A stretch of 64,000 nt of DNA from the NCBI RefSeq assembly GCF_002005225.1, contig NZ_CP019724.1, forward strand, positions 5,597,501 through 5,661,500, read 5' to 3'. This document shows positions 43,065 through 50,305 of the stretch, piece after piece. The notes beneath the pieces were generated by a model. That model had not been told where the DNA came from. It did not search any database and saw only the letters and a list, made by a program, of their open reading frames with translations. How positions within the stretch are numbered: the stretch's first letter is position 1; each line of letters begins with the position of its first letter. The translations under genes and the position numbers were made by a program. The stretch is from Streptomyces pactum (GTDB lineage Bacteria > Actinomycetota > Actinomycetes > Streptomycetales > Streptomycetaceae).

Positions 43065-43649
43065 TCAGCGCACCCAGTTCTTCAGCGGCTCGGTGTCCAG
43101 CGTGATCCCGACCGGCTCGGGCAGGACGACCTCCTTGCCGAAGGGCAGCGTCTGCACGGTCTCGTACCGTCCGCCGTCCGGCCGGCTGTGCACCTTGACC
43201 TCGCAGGTGTCCCGGTCGATGAGGAGGTACACCGGGATGCCGGTTCCGGCGTAGGCCCGGGGCTTGTCGACGCGGTCGCGCCGGTCGGTGTCGGAGTCGT
43301 ACGAGGTGACCTCGACGACCATGAGGACGGGGGTGGGGTCGGCCCATTCGCCCTGGCCGACGAAGGCCTCCGCCGGGGCCAGGGAGCCGTCCGGCCGGGC
43401 GCGGCCCCCCCGGTACGCCTCGACCATGAGTCCCTGTGTGGGATCCAGCCACAGGTCGGGCCGGTGCTGCGTGCAGATGCGCGTCAGCCACTGGACGACG
43501 CGTCCGTGATCGCCGTCGGGCTCGGCCTTTCCCCCAAGGTGTCCGTTGATGAACTCGAGCCGCGCGCCTTCTATGCTCCGGTCGGCGTGGCGGGCGAGTT
43601 CCTCGAACTCGGTGACGAGCATCTGAGGCCTGTCGGCGGTCACGGTCAC
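43065..43649 (-). CDS. Uma2-family (DUF820) putative restriction-like endonuclease
   Basis: The 194-aa protein has the PD-(D/E)XK-like Uma2 pattern. The segments are RLEFINGHLGGK, RARPDGSLAP, VLMVVEVTSYDSDTDRRDRVDKPRAYAGTGIPVYLLIDRD (acidic D...EV...K core) and a beta-rich C-terminus. Its function is unknown; such genes are highly multiplied in streptomycetes and cyanobacteria. It starts at GTG, overlapping a short upstream frame by GTGA. Confidence 0.8.
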   Translation of the reverse strand: MTVTADRPQMLVTEFEELARHADRSIEGARLEFINGHLGGKAEPDGDHGRVVQWLTRICTQHRPDLWLDPTQGLMVEAYRGGRARPDGSLAPAEAFVGQGEWADPTPVLMVVEVTSYDSDTDRRDRVDKPRAYAGTGIPVYLLIDRDTCEVKVHSRPDGGRYETVQTLPFGKEVVLPEPVGITLDTEPLKNWVR

Positions 43650-43735
43650 AGGGCTCCTCCGGATCTGCGGGGGTCCGCATGCTCAGAGTAGGGGAAATCC
43701 GGCATGTCAGGCGGGGCATCCCACTCGGCGTACAC
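43646..43735 (-). CDS. possible 29-aa upstream peptide or C-terminal remnant, coupled to Uma2 gene
   Basis: A short frame from GTG 43735 reads DVYAEWDAPPDMPDFPY, then SEHADPRRSGGAL, and ends in a GTGA overlap with the Uma2 start. Its composition (Pro/Asp/aromatic) is protein-like, unlike random GC-rich frames. It could be a leader peptide that couples translation or the remaining 3' end of a decayed gene. There is no strong ribosome-binding site. Confidence 0.3.
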   Translation of the reverse strand: MYAEWDAPPDMPDFPYSEHADPRRSGGAL

Positions 43736-43875
43736 GTCTTGTCGGCGCTCCGCGGCTCCCGTCCCCACCGGCCGGTCGGCGCCCCGACCGGAACAAGTCC
43801 CCGCCCGGACCGCTCGTCGACGTCCGCGACCGGGCGCGGGCGGGGCGGCCGTTCGCCCCGGGCCATCAGTCGCCG

Positions 43876-45237
43876 TCACGCGTACCGCAGCTCCCCCGGC
43901 CGTACCGAGCGGCCCAGCAGTGGCAGCGCCGTCGCCGCCGCCAGCAGGCAGGACGCGTACACCGCGGGTGCGACCAGCAGGGCCGTCCACGGGATCGAGC
44001 CGTCGCTGCTGAGGGCGGAGTACCAGACGCCGATCGCCAGGCCCCCGGCACCGGCCAGCAGCAGGGCGGGCGCGAGCGGGACGGCGGTTTCCAGCAGCAG
44101 GGCGCGGTTCAGGACCGTGCGCGGCACGCCCGCCGCGACCTGGGCGGCCAGGGCCCGGCGGCGGGTGGTCAGAGACTCGGCGGTGCCCACGGCCAGGCCG
44201 GAGAGGGTGATCGCGAGGGCGACGAGGACGGCGGCGCCGGTCAGGTCGAGGCCGGTGGTGTAGTACTCCAGGTCGGCGCCGAGGTGCTCCGTTCGGGAGT
44301 GCAGCTCGGTGAGCATCGCGTGCCGGACGCACAGGAAGGCCGTACCGGCGACCGTCACCAGCAGGACGGCGGCGTGCGTGCGGGCCGGGGCCCACGGGTC
44401 GGCGCGCAGCCGTTCCGCCGCGATCAGCGGCGCCGCGGTCCGGGCCCGGCCGGCGAGTAGCCGCCCGGTGAGCCGCGCCATCGCCCCGGACAGCCACACC
44501 GCACCGGCGCCGACCGCGATGACCAGGGCGAACACGGTCAGCGGGCCCTGCCGGTAGTCCCGTCCGCCCGTACCCGAGCCGGTCGTGGCCACGGCGAGCG
44601 GCGCCATCACCGCCACCAGCAGCAGCGCGGCCAGGAAGAGCAGCCCCGGCCCGCGCCCCGTCGTCGGCCGTGCCCGGCGAACCCAGCCCAGCGGCGACGC
44701 CACCACCCGGCGCAGCGCCAGCGCCCCCGCCACCGCGCCCAGCACCGGCATCCCCACGGCGACCAGTGCGATGCCCGCCCAGGTCAGCGCGGTCGGCCGG
44801 CTCCACAGGCGCAGCAGGAGCAGCACCGAGAAGACGCTGACCACCGCCGAGCCCGCCAGACACGCGAGCCCGGTCTCCAGCGCCGCGATCCGCCGCACCT
44901 GCCAGGGGGTCGCCCCGGCGAGCCGCAGCCCGGCCAGCCGCCGGTCGCGGTGGACGGCGCCGATCCGGGCGCACTGGCCGAGGAAGCCCAGCACCGGGAC
45001 CAGCAGCATCAGCAGAGTGACGATCACTCCGGCCCGGGTGCCGGGCTCGTCCAGCAGGCCGTGGCCGACGGAGACGGTCAGGCCTCCCCGCAGGGACGCG
45101 AGCGTGACGGCGGCCAGCGCGAAACCCGTCGCCAGCGCCGCGCCCGCCGCCGTCAGCGTGATCCGCCACCACTCCCGCCGGTCCGACCCGCGCACGAGCT
45201 GCCGGGCCAGCCGGACGTCCGAAGCCACCGTGCTCAC
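43876..45237 (-). CDS. ABC transporter permease, FtsX-like
   Basis: The 453-aa protein has about eight membrane helices. Two FtsX-type parts are visible, with the small loop VHRDRRLAGLRLAGATPWQVRRIAALE after TM3 and the C-terminal counterpart LTTRRRALAAQVAAGVPRTVLNRALLLE. It lacks the large periplasmic MacB domain. It forms an exporter with the ATPase encoded immediately upstream; the start overlaps the ATPase stop (GTGA). The substrate is unknown, and such PadR-linked exporters often respond to antibiotics or peptides. Confidence 0.8.
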   Translation of the reverse strand: MSTVASDVRLARQLVRGSDRREWWRITLTAAGAALATGFALAAVTLASLRGGLTVSVGHGLLDEPGTRAGVIVTLLMLLVPVLGFLGQCARIGAVHRDRRLAGLRLAGATPWQVRRIAALETGLACLAGSAVVSVFSVLLLLRLWSRPTALTWAGIALVAVGMPVLGAVAGALALRRVVASPLGWVRRARPTTGRGPGLLFLAALLLVAVMAPLAVATTGSGTGGRDYRQGPLTVFALVIAVGAGAVWLSGAMARLTGRLLAGRARTAAPLIAAERLRADPWAPARTHAAVLLVTVAGTAFLCVRHAMLTELHSRTEHLGADLEYYTTGLDLTGAAVLVALAITLSGLAVGTAESLTTRRRALAAQVAAGVPRTVLNRALLLETAVPLAPALLLAGAGGLAIGVWYSALSSDGSIPWTALLVAPAVYASCLLAAATALPLLGRSVRPGELRYA

Positions 45238-45941
45238 GCCGTCACCTCCAGCGGCGCCACGGCACCGTCCCGGAGCTGGACCTCGCGGTCCGCGTACGCC
45301 GCCACCTGGGCGTCATGCGTGACCAGCAGCACCGCCGTGCCCGACTCCCGGGCCGTGCGCGCGAGTGCCGTCATCACCTGCTCGCCCGCCAGCGAGTCCA
45401 GCGCCCCGGTCGGCTCGTCCGCGAAGACCACCTTGGGCCCGGTGACCAGCGCGCGGGCCAGCGCCGCCCGTTGCGCCTGCCCGCCGCTCATCTCCCCCGG
45501 CCGCGACTCCTCCTGCCCACGCACCCCGAACCGCTCCAGCCACTCCCCGGCCCGCGCCCGCGCCTCGGTGCGGCCGGTGCCGGCCAGCATCAGCGGCAGC
45601 GCCACGTTGTCCAGCGCCGTCAGCTCCGGGATGAGCTGCCCGAACTGGAAGACCACCCCGAAGTCGGTGCGGCGCAGCTCGCTCAGCCGCTTCTCCGGCA
45701 GGTGGTCCAGCCGCTCCCCGCCGTACGTCACCGAACCGGCGTCCGGCCGGACGATCCCGGCCAGGCAGTGCAGCAGCGTCGACTTACCGCTGCCGCTGGC
45801 CCCGCTGACGGCGAGGATCTCGCCGGCGCGCAGTTCGACACGGGCGCCGCGCAGGGCCTCCGTCCTGCCGTGGGACTTCACCAGGTCGTGGGCCGCGAGC
45901 AGCGGCCCCGCCGTGGTCCCGTTCGTGTCCCCGTTCGTCAT
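45234..45941 (-). CDS. ABC transporter ATP-binding protein (MacB/LolD type)
   Basis: The 235-aa ATPase has Walker A SGASGSGKST, the Q-loop region VVFQFGQLIPELTALDNVALPL, signature MSGGQAQRAALARALV, Walker B VVFADEPTGALD and H-loop LLVTHDAQVAAYAD. The GQLIPELTAL Q-loop and PTGALDS signature are typical of the MacB/LolD exporter class. It starts in an ATGA overlap with the PadR gene, making a three-gene operon (regulator-ATPase-permease). Confidence 0.88.
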   Translation of the reverse strand: MTNGDTNGTTAGPLLAAHDLVKSHGRTEALRGARVELRAGEILAVSGASGSGKSTLLHCLAGIVRPDAGSVTYGGERLDHLPEKRLSELRRTDFGVVFQFGQLIPELTALDNVALPLMLAGTGRTEARARAGEWLERFGVRGQEESRPGEMSGGQAQRAALARALVTGPKVVFADEPTGALDSLAGEQVMTALARTARESGTAVLLVTHDAQVAAYADREVQLRDGAVAPLEVTA

Positions 45942-46471
45942 GCTGCGCAGACCTCCGCGGTCAGGGTGGTGAGCCGGGCCGCCGTGGTGGTCATCCAACG
46001 AAGGTCGGCGTCCAGGTGGTTGAGGGCGTAGTCGGCCGAGAGCACGGTCGTCAGATCCGTGCCCGGGGCCGTCTTGACCGCCGTGAGCTCCCGCATCCGC
46101 CCCATGTGGGCGGCGCGCTGGGCCAGCAGATAGGCGCCCGCGTCGCCGCCGGTGAGGATCGAGACGACGACCTTGGCGAAGATCTCGTTCGTCACGAACG
46201 GCGCGGGCGGGGCGATCTCGCCCGCCCACCGTGCCAGTTCACGCGCGCCCCCGTCCGTCGCGCGGTACGCGGTCCGCTCGGGGCCGCCGTCCGACGCGGT
46301 GCCGTCGACCTCCGCGAGACCGTCCCGGACCAGGCGTTGCAGGGTCGTGTAGACCTGCCCGTAGGCCAGCGGACGGGCCTGGGGGAAGCGTTCGTCGTGG
46401 CGCCGCTTCAGGTCGTAGCCATGGCTCGGCCCCGAAGCGAGCAGCCCCAGGAGGATGTGACGGGTGCTCAT
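45938..46471 (-). CDS. PadR-family transcriptional regulator
   Basis: The 177-aa protein has a winged HTH of the PadR type (RHILLGLLASGPSHGYDLKRRH, QVYTTLQRLVRDGLAEVDGT, RTAYRATDGGARELARWAG). The C-terminal dimerisation part is helical and includes LLAQRAAHMGRMRELTAVK. It should repress its own operon through the 30-bp palindrome immediately upstream of its start, with the ligand likely exported by the ABC pump. Confidence 0.88.
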   Translation of the reverse strand: MSTRHILLGLLASGPSHGYDLKRRHDERFPQARPLAYGQVYTTLQRLVRDGLAEVDGTASDGGPERTAYRATDGGARELARWAGEIAPPAPFVTNEIFAKVVVSILTGGDAGAYLLAQRAAHMGRMRELTAVKTAPGTDLTTVLSADYALNHLDADLRWMTTTAARLTTLTAEVCAA

Positions 46472-46481
46472 GGTGATCAGT

Positions 46482-46511
46482 ATTCACCAAGTACATGTAC
46501 TGAGTGAATAG
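46482..46511. promoter_or_regulatory. 30-bp palindromic operator of the PadR-ABC operon
   Basis: Arms tattcac (46482-46488) and gtgaata (46505-46511) surround the perfect core agtacatgtact (46491-46502). Only the two bases on each side of the core break the symmetry. It begins 10 bp upstream of the padR start codon, so the regulator probably autoregulates here. AT-rich sites of this kind are typical of PadR repressors. Confidence 0.75.
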
Positions 46512-46549
46512 CCGGACGGGGATTCCCCGGTGGCGGCCGGTGCCGTCGT

Positions 46550-49500
46550 TCATTTCTCGACCGCGTACGCCTCCACCGACCACAGCGAGTACCCGTACCG
46601 CGTGGCCCGCTTCTCGCCTTGCACGCGTACGTACCGCACGTCCTTCTCGTCCATCCGGAGGGCCTCCCGGCCGCCCCGCCCGTCCCGCACCGACGCCGCC
46701 GTCCGCCAGGTGCGGCCGTCCGCCGAGACCTGGATCCGGTACGCGGACGGGTACGCGTCCTGCCAGCGCAGCACGACCTGCCCGAGCCGCACCGGCCGCG
46801 CCAGCTCCACCTGCCACCAGGCGCCGTCGTCGGCCGGGGACGACCAGCGCGTCGCGGGGTCGCCGTCGTTGGCCGCCGACGCCGGGAAGTCCGGCGTCTC
46901 GTCGGCCGAGGAGCGTGCCGTGCCGGTGCGGGCCAGGTCGGGGCCGCCGGTGCGCGGGAAGGCGCGGACGGTGAGCGTGCGGGTCGTGCCGCCGAACGCG
47001 AGCCGGACGTCGTACGACCGGGCCGGCGTGTCCGGTGCCACCTCCACCTCCACCGGGACGTCCACCTCCTGGCCGCGGGGCAGGGTCAGCGGGCCCTCGG
47101 GCACCCGGACCTCCACGCCCTCGGGCGCCTTCGCCGTGAGCGTGCCGCGGACGTCCGCGGGCCGCAGGGAGCCGAGCCGGGCCGTCAGCCGCTCGGTGCC
47201 GCCGATCTCCGCGTCCGTCGCTGTTCTCGTGCCCGCGTCCCCCTCCGTATCCCGCTCCGGGGCCGGCTCCGCGCCCGGCTCCGCGCCCGGCTCCGCGCCC
47301 GGCTCCGCGCCCGGCTCCGTGTCCGAGTCCGTCTTCTCCTCCGGCAGTTCCAGCGACGCGTCCGCCGTGTCGTCGAACCACGGCACCAGGTGCCGTACCC
47401 GGGCGGCGTCCGGGCCGCTGACGCGGACCGCTCCGGCGTCCTGGCGCACGGTCAGTTCCGTGGCGCCGCTCGCGTCCAGCGTGCCGATCCGCCGCCAGTC
47501 ACCGCCGGGGACGCGGATCTCGACCTCCCCGCGTGTGCCGGGGTCCGCCAGGACCGTCACCGTCGCCAGGGGACGGGCGCGCGGGAAGCGCAGCGTACGG
47601 CCGTCGTCCGCGCCGGCCGTGCTTCCGGCCGGCTCGTGGTCCAGGCCCGCCCACGCCTCGTACGCCTTCTGCGCCCGCCGCAGGAAGGGCTCCAGCACGC
47701 CCTCGCCGACCGTCGCCCGGGCCGAGCCCAGCCGCTCGCGCAGCGCACCGAGGTCCCGGTACGCCGTCCAGGCCGCCGCCGGGTCACCGGTGCGCTGGGC
47801 GCGCAGCATGTCGAGTGCGGCCGTGCCGGCCTCGCCGTAGCGGGCCAACTGCTCGGACCAGGGGGCGACCTCGGCGGCGAGGCCGGTGGCGCGCCCGTCG
47901 CCGGGGAGCCGGTCCGGCAGCCCGCGCAGTACCCCGAACTCCTCGCGCAGCCGCTTCGCCGCCGTGTCGCGGCCCGTGGCGCGCTCGTCCCAGAACGCCT
48001 CGATCAGCGGTCGCAGGTACGCCGACTCCTCGGTGCCGAGGACCGAGGACGCGTCGTTGCCGGCCAGCGCCGTGAGCGCCTCCCGCTCTTGGCGGCCACC
48101 GTCGGCGGCGAGGTCGTCGATGGCGGCCCGCCAGGACTCCCCGGGGCGGTAGGCGCGCGGGTTCCAGGCGTAGTCGGCGCTGGTGAACAGCGGGATGCGG
48201 GACGCCGTCGGCTGCTCCATCGCGTTGGCGAGGAGCGCCGCCGATCCGGTGGCGACCGCCGGTTCACGGCCCTGGTAGGGGCCCAGGAAGAGACGGCCGG
48301 GGGCGTAGTCGTTGACCGGGTAGTTGTCCACGGTGACGAGGGGGTGCCCGAACACCTCCCGGGCCTTCGCCAGTTCGCGTCCCGTGATGGTCCGGGGCAC
48401 CACGCCCACGCCGGTCCACGCCACCCGGACCCGCCGGTCCAAGGCGCCGGCCAGCGCACGGCGGTAGGCGGTCGTCCCGTCCTGGTAGTACTCGGTCGGC
48501 ATCACCGTCAGCTCGGGGGTGCCGTCCGGGTGGCGCCCGGCGAGGTGCCTGGCCACCGCGTTCGCCACGTGGGCCTGCGCCCGCGCCGCCGCCGCGGGTC
48601 CCGACCCGAACCGATCCGCGTCGGCGTCGCAGTGCCACTCGCTGTAGCTGACGTCCTGGAACTGGAGCTGGAAGGCGCTGAAGCCCAGCTCCCGCATCCC
48701 GTCCAGCTTGCGTGCCAGCGCCCGCGCGTCCGTGTCCGAGGAGAAGCACATCGCCTGGCCCGGCGACACCGCCCAGGCGAGCCCGACGTGGTTGCGGCGG
48801 GCCCGCTCGGCCAGCTCCCGGAAGCGCGCCCGCTGCCCGTCCGGGTAGGGCTCGCGCCAGCGGGCCTGCCGGTGGAGGTCGTCACCGGGGGCGTAGAGGT
48901 AGCGGTTCTGCTTCGTGCGGCCCAGGAAGTCCAACTGCGACAGGCGTTCCCGGTGCGTCCAGGGGGTGCCGTAGAAACCCTCCGCGATGCCGCGCACGGC
49001 GGTGCCGGGCCAGTCCCGGACCACCACCGCCGCCAGGGTCCCGTCGTCCGGCCGCACCAACTGCCGCAGCGTCTGCACGGCGTGGAACAGCCCGTCCGGG
49101 CCGGCCCCGGCGAGGGTGACGGCCCCGCGGCCGACGTTCAGTCGGTACCCGCCGGAGGGCAGCCCGTCCGGGGAGCCGCCCGCCGGTGCGGGCCCGTCCG
49201 GGGAACCGCCCGCCTGCGGGTCCTGCCGGGAGCCGCCCTGGGGTTCCTCCGTCGTCGCGCGCACCACCAGCGCCCCCGCGGGCGGGCGCTCGCCGGCCGC
49301 CGGGGTCGTGATCCGGCGCGCGCCCGCCTTCCGCAGCAGCGCGTCCAGGGCCTCGACGGCGTACGGGTCCGCCGCCGCGTCGGTGATCAGTGCGACCTCG
49401 TCGGTGACCGGCACCGGGGCGCCGTTCGCCCGGAGGGACTGCGGGCGCGGCCAGAGCGCCACGTCGCCGCCGCCCTCCCGGCCGGGAGGCGCCGAATCCG

Positions 49501-49633
49501 CCCCCGCACCCGGGCCGGGAACGGCCAGCGCGACGGGCGCCGCCGCCAGGGCGCCGACGGGACCCAGCGTTCCGGCCAGGACGGCGATGGCGAGTGCGGC
49601 CGCCCTCCTCCTGCGCCGCGGCTGCACGGGCAC
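46550..49633 (-). CDS. secreted GH84-like beta-N-acetylhexosaminidase with CBM32/F5-8C domain
   Basis: The 1027-aa protein has a signal peptide (RRRRRAAALAIAVLAGTLGP). A GH20b-like N-terminal domain (~58-205) follows, then a GH84 catalytic barrel (~208-500: VRGIAEGFYGTPWTHRERL, KQNRYLYAPGDD, LAWAVSPG). A helical linker is next. A region near 760-790 has repeated GAEP, then a CARDB-like segment and an F5/8C-type CBM (~895-1025, DGDPATRWSSPADDGAWWQVEL). The usual catalytic D-D pair is replaced: FQLQFQDVSY has Gln326-Asp327. Hyaluronan or glycoprotein GlcNAc would be candidate substrates. It starts at GTG with GGGAGGG upstream. Confidence 0.8.
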   Translation of the reverse strand: MPVQPRRRRRAAALAIAVLAGTLGPVGALAAAPVALAVPGPGAGADSAPPGREGGGDVALWPRPQSLRANGAPVPVTDEVALITDAAADPYAVEALDALLRKAGARRITTPAAGERPPAGALVVRATTEEPQGGSRQDPQAGGSPDGPAPAGGSPDGLPSGGYRLNVGRGAVTLAGAGPDGLFHAVQTLRQLVRPDDGTLAAVVVRDWPGTAVRGIAEGFYGTPWTHRERLSQLDFLGRTKQNRYLYAPGDDLHRQARWREPYPDGQRARFRELAERARRNHVGLAWAVSPGQAMCFSSDTDARALARKLDGMRELGFSAFQLQFQDVSYSEWHCDADADRFGSGPAAAARAQAHVANAVARHLAGRHPDGTPELTVMPTEYYQDGTTAYRRALAGALDRRVRVAWTGVGVVPRTITGRELAKAREVFGHPLVTVDNYPVNDYAPGRLFLGPYQGREPAVATGSAALLANAMEQPTASRIPLFTSADYAWNPRAYRPGESWRAAIDDLAADGGRQEREALTALAGNDASSVLGTEESAYLRPLIEAFWDERATGRDTAAKRLREEFGVLRGLPDRLPGDGRATGLAAEVAPWSEQLARYGEAGTAALDMLRAQRTGDPAAAWTAYRDLGALRERLGSARATVGEGVLEPFLRRAQKAYEAWAGLDHEPAGSTAGADDGRTLRFPRARPLATVTVLADPGTRGEVEIRVPGGDWRRIGTLDASGATELTVRQDAGAVRVSGPDAARVRHLVPWFDDTADASLELPEEKTDSDTEPGAEPGAEPGAEPGAEPAPERDTEGDAGTRTATDAEIGGTERLTARLGSLRPADVRGTLTAKAPEGVEVRVPEGPLTLPRGQEVDVPVEVEVAPDTPARSYDVRLAFGGTTRTLTVRAFPRTGGPDLARTGTARSSADETPDFPASAANDGDPATRWSSPADDGAWWQVELARPVRLGQVVLRWQDAYPSAYRIQVSADGRTWRTAASVRDGRGGREALRMDEKDVRYVRVQGEKRATRYGYSLWSVEAYAVEK

Positions 49634-49989
49634 GGGTCCCTCCCGGTGGTCGCCCGGCGTCCGCGTCCGCCTGGGTCACGTCCGGGTCACGTCTGTGTCA
49701 CGAGTGAGCCCACCACCCGTGTGGTGAACGTGTCAACGACACTCGCCCTGGTGACCGGTTTGCGTGATCGCCGAATGGGTTAGGTGACTGTTTTGCCCGA
49801 ATTCGGAGCGAGTTCTCGGGAGAGGAGTGTGACCAGGAGCACGTTGTCGGTGTTGGGGCGTCTGTCCTCGCGCGGACTGGGTAGGGCTGCCGTGACCCGC
49901 CAAAAGCGTGCTCGGCGAACGTCGGCGAAGCTCGACAGGGCCCGGCGACGCTCGACGACGATCCACAAAGCCTCACGAAGGAGACCCCC
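49634..49989. other. intergenic region upstream of the hexosaminidase and malQ units
   Basis: About 356 bp between the divergent hexosaminidase and the small Pro-rich gene. A TTGACA hexamer (minus strand, near 49735) could be a -35 element of the hexosaminidase, without a convincing -10. Nothing else is supported. Confidence 0.35.
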
Positions 49990-50295
49990 GTGGCTGCACT
50001 CGCACCGCTTCTGCTCCCGGCCCCGTCCAAACCCGTGGCGGAGCCGTCCACCCCTTGGGCGGAGCCCTCCGCCGCCTCCGACACCCCGCACTACTGCGTC
50101 TTCGGCGCCACCGGAAGCTGTGCCGAGGCCCCGCTCACCAGCGAGCCGCCGCTGCCCGACGCCGAGCCCCTCACCAGCGAGTCGCCGTTCGCCGACGCCG
50201 TTCCGCTGACCAGCGAGTCCTCGCCCGAACTCACGGCGGACGTGCCGGAGCAGGGCGGCCCCTCCTTCGCCGTCCCGGAACCCACGAGGTCGTAG
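49990..50295 (+). CDS. small Pro/Ser/Glu-rich protein upstream of malQ
   Basis: The 101-aa frame starts at GTG with AAGGAG about 8 nt upstream, which supports translation. It is acidic and Pro-rich with an imperfect repeat: APLTSEPPLPDAEPLTSESP, FADAVPLTSESSPE. One CVFGATGSCA Cys pair follows an N-terminal Ala/Leu segment too short and polar to be a certain signal peptide. No family is recognised. It ends 10 bp before malQ, so it may be a leader peptide or an operon partner of glucan metabolism. Confidence 0.5.
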   Translation: MAALAPLLLPAPSKPVAEPSTPWAEPSAASDTPHYCVFGATGSCAEAPLTSEPPLPDAEPLTSESPFADAVPLTSESSPELTADVPEQGGPSFAVPEPTRS

Positions 50296-50305
50296 AGGTC
50301 CACCG

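Noticed and set aside
46619..49783. 1054-codon plus-strand frame
   Set aside because: Antisense to the GH84-like gene and without recognisable domains; the minus strand shows signal peptide, catalytic barrel and CBM.
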